DNA from: Sphaerisporangium corydalis
GTDB lineage: Bacteria; Actinomycetota; Actinomycetes; Streptosporangiales; Streptosporangiaceae
NCBI RefSeq assembly: GCF_025506355.1
Contig: NZ_JANZYP010000003.1
Location: 62,001-126,000, forward strand
Length of the DNA: 64,000 bases
Direction: 5' to 3'
The notes under the pieces were generated by a model. That model did no database searches, was not told the origin of the DNA, and saw only the letters and a list, made by a program, of their open reading frames with translations. Each line of letters begins with the position of its first letter. The stretch's first letter is position 1. Shown here one piece after another: positions 8,149 to 16,804 of this stretch. The position numbers and the translations under genes are program-made.

Positions 8149-9180
8149 TCACCGGTTGCTCCTCAGCATGCGGCCGTTGGCGAGGGTCAGCAGGAGCGCC
8201 GCGATGAAGATCATCCATCCCAGTGCGCTTGCCAGCCCGAGCGTGGGGGACAGGCCCTTGAAGAAGGCCAGGTGGTAGGCCTGCAGGCTGACCACGTCGG
8301 TGTGCCCGGCGGGCCCGCCGTCCGTCGTGAGCAGGAAGATCTGGAAGCCCTGCATGGAGTCGCGGAGCCCGAGCAGCACGATCGCCGTGGTGATCGGCCG
8401 CAGCAGCGGCCACACGATGTGGCGCACGGTGCGTACCCCGCCGGCGCCGTCGATCTGCGCGGCCTCCAGGATGTTCGGGTTGATCGCTTGGAGGCCGGCC
8501 AGGTAGAGGAGCATCGCGACCGGCACCGACCCCCAGATCATGACCACGATGACCGTCGGCAGCGCGGTCGAGGGGTCGGCCAGGAAGCCCTGCGGCCGGG
8601 ACAGGTCGCCGAGGCCCACCGACCGCAACATGAGGTTGAGCGGGCCGTCGGGCTCCAGCACGTACCGCCAGGCGTAGTAGACCGCGATCCCCGAGGTCAC
8701 GTACGGCAGGAAGAAGATCGACCGCAGCGGCCCGCGCAGCCGCCGCACCGAGTTGAGCAGCACGGCGAGCGGCAGCGCGATCACCACCGTGCCGAGCGGC
8801 ACCGCGATCATCACGATCAGTGTGTTGAACGCCGCCTTGCGCAGGTCCGGGGCCAGCGTCGGGTCCGCGTACAGCAGGTTGGCGTAGTTCTCCAGGCCCA
8901 CCCACTCCCAGGTGGGGGTGAAGCCGTTCCAGGTGGCGAAGCTCAGCGAGACGCCGTAGCCGATGGTGTACAGACCCATCAGCAGGAACAACGCCACCGC
9001 CGGGGCCACGAACGCGTACCCGGTGAGCCACCGGCGGAGCCGGCGGGCCGAGGGCGACCGCGCCGGGGCAGGCCCCCGCCCGCCCCGCGTCACCGGGAAC
9101 GGGCCGGAGCCGCCCCTGGATGGCGGGCCGGAGCCGGGGGCCGGCGGGTGCGGGACGCCGGTCGTGCGTGTGGAGGACAT
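8149..9180 (-). CDS. Sugar ABC transporter permease (MalF/UgpA, CUT1 type)
   Basis: The 343-residue product has a proline/glycine-rich cytoplasmic N-terminus of about 45 residues and six membrane segments. The EAA motif (NILEAAQIDGAGGVRTVRHIVWP) sits near residue 245. ATG at 9180 is preferred; the adjacent GTG at 9183 is equally possible, since they are consecutive codons. It starts about 9 bp after the binding-protein stop codon, so the two are tightly coupled. It should form the heterodimeric channel with the MalG-like permease. Confidence 0.88.
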   Translation of the reverse strand: MSSTRTTGVPHPPAPGSGPPSRGGSGPFPVTRGGRGPAPARSPSARRLRRWLTGYAFVAPAVALFLLMGLYTIGYGVSLSFATWNGFTPTWEWVGLENYANLLYADPTLAPDLRKAAFNTLIVMIAVPLGTVVIALPLAVLLNSVRRLRGPLRSIFFLPYVTSGIAVYYAWRYVLEPDGPLNLMLRSVGLGDLSRPQGFLADPSTALPTVIVVMIWGSVPVAMLLYLAGLQAINPNILEAAQIDGAGGVRTVRHIVWPLLRPITTAIVLLGLRDSMQGFQIFLLTTDGGPAGHTDVVSLQAYHLAFFKGLSPTLGLASALGWMIFIAALLLTLANGRMLRSNR

Positions 9181-9189
9181 CACGCCCGC

Positions 9190-10593
9190 CTAGGAGGCGG
9201 CCTTCCACATGGCCGCGACCGCCGCGTCGATCTGTGCCCCGGTGGCGGCGGGGTCGGCCTCCTTGAGCGGCGACAGCTTCAGCAGTGGCGGGGACATCTT
9301 GGCCTCGTCGTAGCCCGGCGGGTGGAACGAGCCGTCCGCCGCGTCGTAGGTGCTCTCCGGCGGCCCGGTGAAGTACTTCTGCAGGGCGGCCAGGTCGGCG
9401 CCGAGCAGCTTCTCGGCGTCGGCGCCGAGGTCGGTGGCGGGCAGGTCCAGCGAGGCCGAGGCGAAGATGCCCGCGCCCTGCGGCGAGGTGAGGAAGTCGA
9501 CCCACTTGGCCGCCGCGTCGTGCGCCTTGCTCGTCGAGGTGACCGAAAGGCCGGTCAGCGCCAGCGCGGCGAGCCGCAGGTCGGTGACCTTCCCCCCTGT
9601 CGGCGGCGGGACCGGGAAGGTGAGCACGTTGGAGGGCTTCATGCCGTTCTGGGAGAGGAAGGCGAGGGTGAACGTGCCGCCCACGTCGAAGGCGGACTTC
9701 CCCTGGGCGAACGCCACGTCGGCGTCGTCGATGCCGAGCGCGGTGGCACCGGGGATCCAGTACGGAGTGAGCTGGCTGTACAGCGACAGGGTCTTGACCG
9801 CGTCGGGGGCGCCGAACCCCTGCGTCGTGCCCTTCCCGAACAGCGCCTGGAAGCGCTCCTTGCCCAGGTAGGCGAACGCGAGCTGGGCGTAGAGCCAGTT
9901 GAAGCCGGTCTGGTGCACCTTCAGGCCGAGCGAGAGGCCGCCCTGCTTCGGGTCGGCCTTGGTGGTCGCCTGCAGGTAGCGGATGAAGTCCTCCCACGTC
10001 TTGGGCGGGGTGGCCGGGTCGAGCCCGGCGGCGGCCAGCTTCTCCTTGTTGGCGTACACGATGCCGAACGTGCCCGCCGTGAACGGGACGCTGTACAGGC
10101 TGCCGGCCTTGGCGCCCTTGAGCTCGGTCACCTGCTTGATCCGCTCGTCGGTGACCAGACCCGTGTCCTTCGTGGTCGGCAGGAACCGGTCGAGCTTCGC
10201 GGCGGGGAAGTCGGGGGACAGGTCCGCGAGCAGGCCCGCCCCGCCGATCCGGAAGTCCTCGCCGCCCGCGTGCACTTCGAGCACGTCGGGCAGGTCCTTG
10301 GTCTGCGCGGCGCTCTGGACCTTGGCGGTGAAGGCGTCGTCGGGGGTGATCGCCTCGACCTTGACGGTGACGCCGCTCTGCTTCTTGAACTCCGCCGCGG
10401 CCTGCTCAAGCGCGGCCAGGTGGGTCTGCTTGAACGTCCACATGCGCAGTGTCGAGGCCCCAGCGCCCGACGCCCCGCCTCCGCCCGATCCCGTGTCCGA
10501 GCCCGAGCAGGCCGCCATGACGGTGACCATGAGCAGGGCCGTCACGGCCGCGGCCGTGGCCCGGTAGGCGGATCTCGGTGTTGCGCTTGCCAT
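9190..10593 (-). CDS. Extracellular sugar-binding lipoprotein of a CUT1 ABC importer
   Basis: The 467-residue solute-binding protein (family 1) has a lipoprotein signal: basic residues, a hydrophobic core, then VMAAC with the lipidated Cys at residue 29 and a Gly/Ser linker. The mature part has the usual two-lobed layout, with Trp-rich segments near the C-terminal third. It is the first gene of the importer operon. The neighbouring LacI regulator and LPMO suggest oligosaccharides released from cellulose or chitin; this is inferred from context, not from binding-site residues. The operon has no ATPase gene, so a shared MsiK-like ATPase is expected elsewhere. Confidence 0.9.
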   Translation of the reverse strand: MASATPRSAYRATAAAVTALLMVTVMAACSGSDTGSGGGGASGAGASTLRMWTFKQTHLAALEQAAAEFKKQSGVTVKVEAITPDDAFTAKVQSAAQTKDLPDVLEVHAGGEDFRIGGAGLLADLSPDFPAAKLDRFLPTTKDTGLVTDERIKQVTELKGAKAGSLYSVPFTAGTFGIVYANKEKLAAAGLDPATPPKTWEDFIRYLQATTKADPKQGGLSLGLKVHQTGFNWLYAQLAFAYLGKERFQALFGKGTTQGFGAPDAVKTLSLYSQLTPYWIPGATALGIDDADVAFAQGKSAFDVGGTFTLAFLSQNGMKPSNVLTFPVPPPTGGKVTDLRLAALALTGLSVTSTSKAHDAAAKWVDFLTSPQGAGIFASASLDLPATDLGADAEKLLGADLAALQKYFTGPPESTYDAADGSFHPPGYDEAKMSPPLLKLSPLKEADPAATGAQIDAAVAAMWKAAS

Positions 10594-10670
10594 GAAGCCT
10601 CCGGTTCCGGCGCGCGCGGACGCGTTCGCCTCGGTCCGGACCGGCGGAGGAACCGCAGGACACGGGATAG

Positions 10671-10743
10671 CAAATCGTTAAGACTGACCATGAAAATACG
10701 CCAGGGACGATCAATGTCAATGGTCTGTCCGGAAACCGGTTCA
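10671..10743 (-). promoter_or_regulatory. Promoter and candidate LacI operator of the sugar importer
   Basis: On the minus strand, TTGACA (10720-10715) is separated by 16 bp from TATTTT (10698-10693), a near-consensus promoter about 90 bp before the binding-protein ATG. Just upstream lies a 12-bp near-palindrome centred on ACCGGT (10731-10742, GAAACCGGTTCA-like). The centre and position suit a LacI-family site. Bases 10744-10860 contain only GC-rich spacer. Confidence 0.6.
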
Positions 10744-10860
10744 CCATCCCTTTTCGGGCATGGTGATCCGGCGGTGACGGGGGTGGTGGGACGGCAGTGA
10801 CCGCTGTGGCGGTCGCGGCGGCCCTCCGGGGCCGTGCCCCGGGCGCCGGCCCGTGCATTG

Positions 10861-10938
10861 GATCAGGCTCGTGCCCTGGGTCAGGCTCGTGCCTCGAATC
10901 AGGCTCGTTCTCGGATCAGGCTCGTGCCCGGGTCAGGC
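10861..10938. repeat. Short tandem repeat at the 3' end of the LacI gene
   Basis: About four imperfect copies of a 15-19 bp unit containing tcaggctcgt lie head to tail and run into the LacI stop codon at 10933. Their function is unknown. This is one of several unrelated arrays at gene ends in this window. Confidence 0.75.
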
Positions 10939-11943
10939 GGACTGGCGGCGGATGAGGCGGGCCGGGATGATCGTCTCGCTGGGCGGCCCGGACGCGGTCC
11001 CCGACAGGCGGTCCAGCAGGAGACGGCCGCAGGCCTGCCCTATCTTCCGCGCCGGGTTCGCCATCGTCGTGAGCTGCGGCGAGACCAAAGTGGCGGCCTC
11101 TATGTCGTCGAACCCCATGATGGCGAGGTCGCCGGGCACCTTCAGGCCGCGCCGCGCCGCCGCGTCCAGGGCGCCGATGGCCATGACGTCGTTGGCGCAG
11201 ACCACCGCCCGGGGCGGGCGCGGCAGGCCGAGGAGCCGCAGGGTGCCCGCCATGCCCCCCGCCCGGCTGAAATGCGTGTGCACGATCAGGTCCGGGTCCG
11301 GCGGCAGCCCGCGCTCGGCCAGCGCCGCCAGGTAGCCGGTCACCCGTTCGGCCGCCGGCCCCTGCGCGTCGGGGCCGCAGACGAAGCCGATGCGCCCGTA
11401 CCCCCGGTCGAGCAGGTAGCGGGTCGCCTCCGCGGCCCCGCCCTCGTCGTCGCTGTGCACGAGGTCGACCCCGTCCTGAAGGAGCCGGCCGCCGAGGCGC
11501 ACCACCGGGACGCCCACGTCGATGGCCGGCAGCAGGTCCTCGGCGTGGGTGTGGAAGACCGCGAAGGCGATGCCGTCGACCTGGCGGGCGATCATCTGGT
11601 CCAGTGCGGACCGCTCCAGGTCACGGTCGCCGTCGGTGTTGCTGATGATCTCGTGGTACCCGGCCGGGCCGAGCACGTCTTGCAGCCCGCGCGCGAGCAT
11701 CGGGTAGAACGGGTTGGTGATGTCGGGGATGATCAGCCCGATCGCCTGGCTCCGGCTGGTACGCAGCCCCCTGGCCAGCACGTTCGGCCGGTAGCCCAGC
11801 TCGGCGATGGCGTCCATCACGCGCTGCCGGGTGGCGGCGGAGACCGGCCGCCGCCCGTTGAGGGCGTGCGAGACCGTCGTCGCGCTCACGCCGGCGAGCT
11901 TCGCGACCCTGCCGATGCTGGGCCGGTCGCCGCGAGGGGTCAC
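10933..11943 (-). CDS. LacI-family repressor, probable regulator of the sugar importer
   Basis: The 336-residue protein starts at GTG. Residues 8-60 form the HTH and hinge: SIGRVAKLAGVSATTVSHALNG, then RVMDAIAELGYRPNVLARGL. The periplasmic-binding-like effector domain follows, with IIPDITNPFYP and GFDDIEAATLVSPQLTT near the C-terminus. It lies between the LPMO gene (31 bp upstream) and the importer operon, all on one strand. It therefore most likely senses the imported oligosaccharide and represses the importer through the dyad at 10731-10742, and possibly the LPMO and GH3 genes. Confidence 0.9.
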   Translation of the reverse strand: MTPRGDRPSIGRVAKLAGVSATTVSHALNGRRPVSAATRQRVMDAIAELGYRPNVLARGLRTSRSQAIGLIIPDITNPFYPMLARGLQDVLGPAGYHEIISNTDGDRDLERSALDQMIARQVDGIAFAVFHTHAEDLLPAIDVGVPVVRLGGRLLQDGVDLVHSDDEGGAAEATRYLLDRGYGRIGFVCGPDAQGPAAERVTGYLAALAERGLPPDPDLIVHTHFSRAGGMAGTLRLLGLPRPPRAVVCANDVMAIGALDAAARRGLKVPGDLAIMGFDDIEAATLVSPQLTTMANPARKIGQACGRLLLDRLSGTASGPPSETIIPARLIRRQSA

Positions 11944-11974
11944 GACGGGATCGTACCCGCCCGCCGGGGGATGG

Positions 11975-12934
11975 TCAGCGCGCGCGGCGGTCGGCGCGGC
12001 GGGCCAGCGCGACGACGACGCCCGCGCACAGGAGCAGCGCCACGGCGCCGCCCGCCACCAGGATCGTGCCGCTCGCCGGGAACGACGAGGACGCCGAGGA
12101 CGCGGGGGCGTCCGTCGCGTTGGCGCCCGTGGCGGTCCCGGTGTCGCCAGAGGAGTGCGTGCCCTCCCCGGTCCCGGCGTCGCCGGAGGAGTCCTGCGTG
12201 CCGTCCGCGGTCCCGGTGTCGCCCGGCGGGTCCGTCGCCTCGCGCGTGGGGGCGGCGGAGCTCGCGGCGAACACGACGTCGGAGCAGGAGTAATAGGTGT
12301 CGGGGGTGTCGGAGTTCTGCCAGACCGTGTAGATGAGGTGCCGGCCGGTCTTGCCCTTGGGCAGCCTGCCCTTCATGTGGTACGCCCCGCCGGACAGCCG
12401 GGGGTCGGTGACCCGCAGGAAGGGCCGGGACTCCAGCGCCGCCCACGTCAGCGGCCGTGTCGGGGAGTACCCGTCCTTGGTGACGTACATCCGGAACGTG
12501 CCCTTGTGCGGGATCGTCGCCCGGTAGGTGAAGTCGTACGCGGCGCCGGCGGCCAGCGTCGTCGCCGGCCAGTCGCCGCGCGCCAGGTCGAGCCCGCGGA
12601 ACGGGACGAGCCCTCCGCTGCACAGCCTCCCGTCGGCGATGACCTGCCGGTCACGCCCGGCCACCCCGGGGACCCGGATCTCGTCCCAGGCGTCCAGCGC
12701 GTCCGGGCCGTTCTTGGCCACGGCGGCCGCGCAGGCCCTGGACGTGGCCGCCTCGCCGCCCTCGGGACCGCACGCGGCGGCCCGGCTGACCGGCTTCGAA
12801 AGCGCCCCGTGGGCCGCGGTCGTGACGAGAGGGGCCGCTCCGGACGCGAGCTGGGCCGCTCCGGCGGGGGCTCCGAACGCGAGCTGGGCCGCTCCGATGG
12901 CGGTGAGCGTCACGGCGACCCTGCGCGAGAGCAC
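11975..12934 (-). CDS. AA10 lytic polysaccharide monooxygenase with C-terminal membrane anchor
   Basis: The 319-residue copper enzyme oxidatively cleaves chitin or cellulose. The GTG at 12934 has GGAGG 9 bp upstream. The signal peptide ends at Ala41, so mature His42 (HGALSKP) becomes the first copper ligand. His143 (TIPHKG) is the second, and Phe222 in CSDVVF is the expected axial residue. The catalytic domain ends near residue 225. It is followed by a Gly/Asp/Thr/Ser linker with short repeats, FPASG, a hydrophobic helix and a basic tail. This end resembles a cell-wall sorting signal or simple membrane anchor rather than the usual carbohydrate-binding module. The signal peptide itself contains a repeated AAQLA/SGA unit. 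Substrate preference is not readable. Confidence 0.87.
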   Translation of the reverse strand: MLSRRVAVTLTAIGAAQLAFGAPAGAAQLASGAAPLVTTAAHGALSKPVSRAAACGPEGGEAATSRACAAAVAKNGPDALDAWDEIRVPGVAGRDRQVIADGRLCSGGLVPFRGLDLARGDWPATTLAAGAAYDFTYRATIPHKGTFRMYVTKDGYSPTRPLTWAALESRPFLRVTDPRLSGGAYHMKGRLPKGKTGRHLIYTVWQNSDTPDTYYSCSDVVFAASSAAPTREATDPPGDTGTADGTQDSSGDAGTGEGTHSSGDTGTATGANATDAPASSASSSFPASGTILVAGGAVALLLCAGVVVALARRADRRAR

Positions 12935-13051
12935 GTGGCAGACCTCCTGGGTGGTGAACCGGAACGGGACGGATCGCGTTCCCCTGATCAGGAGGTGGCC
13001 CGTGACGCCTCCGCGCCGGAGGCACCCCACTGCGGCCACGACCGTAGCAGG

Positions 13052-13065
13052 ATCGTGTTCACGAT
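13052..13065. promoter_or_regulatory. Dyad upstream of the LPMO gene
   Basis: ATCGTG and CACGAT arms surround a TT centre, about 120 bp before the LPMO start. It is a plausible operator. Bases 12935-13160 show no gene; the rest up to 13407 is the 20-bp repeat array. Confidence 0.4.
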
Positions 13066-13160
13066 GTGGTCGAAAACGAGATCAACTACTCGGTCGGTGC
13101 GGGGGTGATCCGGGAGCCCGGCGGACGGCGCGCCGGCCGTTCGCGCCGCCGGCCGGGCCC

Positions 13161-13400
13161 CCGGTTCGCACGGCCGGGTTCTGGTTCGCACGGCGGGATT
13201 CTGGTTCGCACGGCGGGATTCTGGTTCGCACGGCGGGATTCTGGTTCGCACGGCGGGATTCTGGTTCGCACGGCGGGGTTCTGGTTCGCACGGCGGGGTT
13301 CTGGTTCGCACGGCGGGGTTCTGGTTCGCACGGCCGGATTCCGGGTCGTCCGGCCGGGTTCTGGGTCGTCCGGCCAGGTTCTGGGTCGTTCAGCCGGTCC
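13161..13400. repeat. Array of about twelve 20-bp tandem repeats
   Basis: The unit is 20 bp (core ggttcgcacggcgggattct). Copies at 13181-13320 are nearly identical and fall into two sub-types (gggatt then ggggtt). The last three units (13341-13400) have drifted to gggtcgtccgg forms. There are no spacers, so it is not CRISPR. Since 20 is not divisible by 3, all frames stay open and give artefact ORFs with 20-residue periodicity. It fills the gap between the alcohol dehydrogenase stop (13408) and the LPMO promoter region. Confidence 0.95.
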
Positions 13401-13407
13401 GGGTCGT

Positions 13408-14487
13408 TCAGGGGAGGGCCGGGAGGATCATCGTCACGCCGGGCGGGCTCGTCGAGCCCATGGCGGTGAGCGCGTCAGGGACCTCGCCGAGGCCGATCGT
13501 CCGGGTGACGAGCAACTCCGGCCTGAGCGTCCCGGCCGCGATCATCGCGAGCATCGGCGGGTACGCGTGGGCGGCCATGCCGTGGCTGCCGGCGATCTCC
13601 AGCTCCAGCGCCACGACCCGGTCCATCGGGACGGCCGGGTGCCCCGCGACCCGGGGGAGCAGCCCCACCTGGACGTGCCGCCCGCGCCGCCGCAGGCTCT
13701 CGACCGCCGCGCCGCACGTCGCGGCGCTCCCCAGCGCGTCAACGGTCAGATGCGCGCCCCCACCGGTGACCTCCCGGACACGCGCCACCACCTCGGCGTC
13801 CCACGGAATCGTGCTCGGAGACCCGCCGTCCGGTGACGCGCGGACGGTCTCGGCGGCGCCGAAGCGGGTGGCCAGGTCGAGCGCGGCCGGGGAGACGTCG
13901 ACGGCGACCACGCGGGCGCCGCACGCCGCGGCGACCATCACCGCCGACAGGCCGACGCCGCCGCACCCGTACACCACCACCCACTCGCCCGCCGCGACCC
14001 GCCCCTGGGCGACGACCGCGCGGAAGGCGGTGGCGAACCGGCACCCGAGGCTCGCCGCCGTGGTGAACGGCATCGCGGCGGGCAGCCGGACGAGGTTGAC
14101 GTCGGCGTCCTCGATGGCGACGTACTCGGCGAACGACCCCCAATGAGTGAACCCCGGCTGGGTCTGGTTCTCGCAGACCTGGTGGTCACCGGCCGCGCAC
14201 GACGGGCAGCGTCCGCACGCGCAGATGAACGGGGTCGTCACCCGGTCGCCGGCCCGCCACCGCGTCACCCCGGCGCCGGTGGACTCGACGACGCCGGCCA
14301 GCTCGTGTCCGGGCACGTGCGGGAACCGCGTGATGTCGGGGTCGTGGCCCATCCAGCCGTGCCAGTCGCTGCGGCACAGCCCCGACGCCTCCACCCGGAT
14401 CACCGCGCCCCCGGCCGAGGGACCGGGGTCGGGCAGCCGGCCGACCTCGAGCCGCTCGCCGAACCCGTCATACCGAACCGCGCGCAC
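13408..14487 (-). CDS. Zinc-dependent alcohol dehydrogenase (MDR family)
   Basis: The 359-residue medium-chain dehydrogenase starts at GTG with GAGGAGG upstream. The catalytic zinc site is seen as GLCRSDWHGWMG (Cys about 36) and the GHELAGVVE motif. The structural zinc site appears as a Cys cluster (CACGRCPSCAAGDHQVC, near residues 89-105). The Rossmann segment VVYGCGGVGLSAV lies near residue 175, with an Asp after the second strand that indicates NAD preference. The substrate is unknown. The 20-bp repeat array follows the stop, and an array of hairpin-containing repeats lies just upstream of the start. Confidence 0.88.
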   Translation of the reverse strand: MRAVRYDGFGERLEVGRLPDPGPSAGGAVIRVEASGLCRSDWHGWMGHDPDITRFPHVPGHELAGVVESTGAGVTRWRAGDRVTTPFICACGRCPSCAAGDHQVCENQTQPGFTHWGSFAEYVAIEDADVNLVRLPAAMPFTTAASLGCRFATAFRAVVAQGRVAAGEWVVVYGCGGVGLSAVMVAAACGARVVAVDVSPAALDLATRFGAAETVRASPDGGSPSTIPWDAEVVARVREVTGGGAHLTVDALGSAATCGAAVESLRRRGRHVQVGLLPRVAGHPAVPMDRVVALELEIAGSHGMAAHAYPPMLAMIAAGTLRPELLVTRTIGLGEVPDALTAMGSTSPPGVTMILPALP

Positions 14488-14510
14488 CGGCGGCCTCCTC
14501 TCGTCTTCGC

Positions 14511-14690
14511 GACCTTCGCACCGGACGGGGCGAAAGCCTCTCCGCTCGTGACCTTCGCCCCGGATGGCACGAAAGCCTCTCCGCTCGTGACCTTCGCCCC
14601 GGACGGGCGAAAGGCTGACCTGGGCCCCGGGCAGGGCGAAGGTCTCTCTGTTCGTGACCTTCGTCGAGGACCGGACGAAAGCGGTGACCC
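14511..14690. repeat. 39-bp direct repeats each containing a small hairpin
   Basis: Two adjacent 39-bp copies (14511-14549 and 14550-14588) are nearly identical. They are followed by two diverged copies up to about 14690. Each carries a TTCGCCCCGG/CGGGGCGAA-type inverted repeat. The array lies in the divergent spacer between the alcohol dehydrogenase and the UbiB-like gene, immediately upstream of the former's ribosome site, and could affect transcription of either gene. Confidence 0.85.
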
Positions 14691-14764
14691 GCACGATATG
14701 GTCTCCGCGGCGATGGCGCGGCCCGCCGCGCGGCCTCCCCGGCGACCACACAGAAGGGCCAGCG

Positions 14765-16750
14765 GTGGACCTCGTGCTCACGATCATCATCCTCGTCGCG
14801 GTGCTCGCGATGATCTCCACGTTCGCGGTGATCGCGAGGCGGCTGCTCAACCTGCGGTTCGGCCTGGTGAGGGCGTTCCTGGCCGGCGGCCTGGCCTACC
14901 TGCTGGCCACGCCGATCGCCCGCGCGCTCTCCGGGCCGGTGTTCAACGAGGACCCCGGCCTCGCCCCGCTGTGGTTCCTGATCCTCGCCATAGCGTGCTC
15001 GCTGCTCGCGGCGATGGTGTTCCTCGCGGTCGCCGAGGCGATCGTGCCCACCGGGTCGGTGCCAGGCCCCATCGAACTGGTGCGGTCCCTGCGCGGCAGG
15101 TTCGTCCGGACCCGCCGCTACCTCGCCATCTTCCGCGTCCTGGTGCGCCACGGGCTCGCGCCGTACCTGCGCGGCCGGCGCCCCGACGTCGGCGCCGCGC
15201 CCGGCCGGGCCCGCCTCGCGCGGTCGCTGCGCGGCGCGCTCGACGACGCCGGCGTCACCTTCGTCAAGCTCGGCCAGATCCTGTCCACCCGGCCCGACCT
15301 GATGTCCGCCGAGTTCATCGACGAGCTGGCCCTGCTGCGCGACAAGGCCGCGCCCGCGTCGTGGGAGGAGGTCGAGCGGGTGCTCGCCGACGAGCTGTCC
15401 GGTCCGGTGGACGAGGTGTTCATGGAGTTCGACCGCCGCCCGCTGGCGTCGGCGTCCATCGCCCAGGTGTACGCCGCGCGGCTGCGCTCCGGCGAGCGGG
15501 TGGTGGTGAAGGTGCAGCGTCCCGGCATCGCCGAGGTGGTCGAACGCGACCTCGACATCCTGGCGAGGATCGCCGGCTCGCTGGACGTCCGCACGCGGTG
15601 GGGCCGGTCGATCGGCGTCCTGGACCTGTCCCGGGGGTTCGCCGAGGCGCTGCGCGAGGAGCTCGACTTCCGGGTCGAGGCCGCCAACATGGCCGCCGTC
15701 GCCGCCGTGTCGCGCGACCCCGCGGTCCACGTGCCCGCCCCCCACACGCCGCTGTGCGGGCGCCGCGTGCTCGTGATGGAGCGCCTGGACGGGACGCCCC
15801 TCGACAACGCCTCCGGTCCGGCCGGGAGCGGCACCCGGGACGGGCAGGACGGGGAGACGCCGGACCGGCTCACGCTGGCGCGCACACTGCTCGACGCGCT
15901 GCTCCGCCAGATCATGCTGGACGGCGTCTTCCACGCCGACCCGCACCCGGGCAACCTCATGCTCCTTTCCGACGGGCGTCTCGGCCTGCTCGACTTCGGG
16001 TCGGTGGGCCGGCTGGACGGCTCCCTGCGCGCCTCGATCCAGCGGCTGCTGCTGGCGATGGACCAGGGCGACCCCCTCGGCGTGTCCGACGCGCTGCTGG
16101 AGGTGGTGCCGCGCCCCGACGAGATCGACGAGCAGCGGCTGGAACGGGAGCTGGGCCGGTTCATGGCCCGCCACATGAGCGGCGGCACCCCGGCCGGCGG
16201 CGTGCGGATGTTCACCGACCTGTTCCGCATCGTGTCCGGCCACGGCCTGTCGGTCCCGCCCGAGGTGGCGGCGGTCTTCCGCACGCTCGCCACCGTCGAG
16301 GGGACCCTCACCCGCCTCGCCCCGGGGTTCGACCTGGTGGCCGAGGCGCGGGCGTTCGCCGGACGGCACTTCGCCGGGCAGCGCGACGCCGCGGCGGTCA
16401 AGCGGGTCGTCACCGACGAGCTGACGTCGCTGCTCCCGATGTTCCGGCGGCTGCCGCGCCGCGTGGAGCGCATCATCGGCGCCGCCGAGCACGGCAGGCT
16501 CAGCGTCAGCGTCCGGCTGTTCGCCGACGACCGCGACCGCAGGCACGTGACCGGCATGCTGAACCAGGTGCTGCTCACCGTGCTGGCCGCCACGGCGGGG
16601 ATCATGGCGGTGCTGCTCCTCGGCGTCGCCGGCGGGCCGAAGGTCACCGCGCAGGTCACCCTCTACCAGCTTCTCGCCTACAACCTGCTGGTGGTCGCGG
16701 CGGTGCTCGCCCTGCGCGTCCTCGCGCTCATCTTCCGCCGCGACACCTGA
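14765..16750 (+). CDS. UbiB/ABC1/ADCK-family atypical kinase, membrane-bound
   Basis: The 661-residue protein starts at GTG after an AAGGG site. Two to three N-terminal membrane helices (residues 1-110) precede the ABC1 kinase-like domain. Diagnostic motifs are the KLGQ motif (FVKLGQILSTRPDL), the Ala-rich loop ASIAQVYAA with lysines in VVVKVQRPGI, EELDFRVEAANM, FHADPHPGNLM and LLDFGSVGRL. Two helices end the protein. Family members support isoprenoid-quinone synthesis or lipid homeostasis as ATPases; actinomycetes make menaquinone, so the exact role here is open. It converges with the MFS gene, with a hairpin between them. Confidence 0.88.
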   Translation: MDLVLTIIILVAVLAMISTFAVIARRLLNLRFGLVRAFLAGGLAYLLATPIARALSGPVFNEDPGLAPLWFLILAIACSLLAAMVFLAVAEAIVPTGSVPGPIELVRSLRGRFVRTRRYLAIFRVLVRHGLAPYLRGRRPDVGAAPGRARLARSLRGALDDAGVTFVKLGQILSTRPDLMSAEFIDELALLRDKAAPASWEEVERVLADELSGPVDEVFMEFDRRPLASASIAQVYAARLRSGERVVVKVQRPGIAEVVERDLDILARIAGSLDVRTRWGRSIGVLDLSRGFAEALREELDFRVEAANMAAVAAVSRDPAVHVPAPHTPLCGRRVLVMERLDGTPLDNASGPAGSGTRDGQDGETPDRLTLARTLLDALLRQIMLDGVFHADPHPGNLMLLSDGRLGLLDFGSVGRLDGSLRASIQRLLLAMDQGDPLGVSDALLEVVPRPDEIDEQRLERELGRFMARHMSGGTPAGGVRMFTDLFRIVSGHGLSVPPEVAAVFRTLATVEGTLTRLAPGFDLVAEARAFAGRHFAGQRDAAAVKRVVTDELTSLLPMFRRLPRRVERIIGAAEHGRLSVSVRLFADDRDRRHVTGMLNQVLLTVLAATAGIMAVLLLGVAGGPKVTAQVTLYQLLAYNLLVVAAVLALRVLALIFRRDT

Positions 16751-16754
16751 CACG

Positions 16755-16772
16755 CCGCCGGCCGCCCGGCGG
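16755..16772. terminator. Hairpin between convergent ubiB-like and MFS genes
   Basis: A CCGCCGG/CCGGCGG stem of 7 bp with a 4-nt loop begins 5 bp after the upstream stop codon. It is a plausible bidirectional terminator without a T-tract. Confidence 0.55.
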
Positions 16773-16804
16773 GCACGGAAGGCCTACAGGTCGGCGTCAG
16801 GGGG

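Noticed and set aside
8074-10800. Plus-strand reading of 908 codons across the sugar transporter operon
   Set aside because: It covers three well-recognised minus-strand genes and has the His/Arg/Gly-rich composition of an antisense shadow.
12935-13039. N-terminal extension of the LPMO
   Set aside because: It would put a 35-residue non-signal segment before the signal peptide; GTG 12934 has GGAGG at proper distance.
13161-13400. Possible CRISPR array
   Set aside because: The units are 20 bp and contiguous, with no spacers and no cas genes.
13066-13836. ORFs with perfect 20-residue periodicity over the 20-bp array
   Set aside because: All frames are open only because of the repeat; there is no ribosome site, and the ORF runs into the antisense of the dehydrogenase gene.
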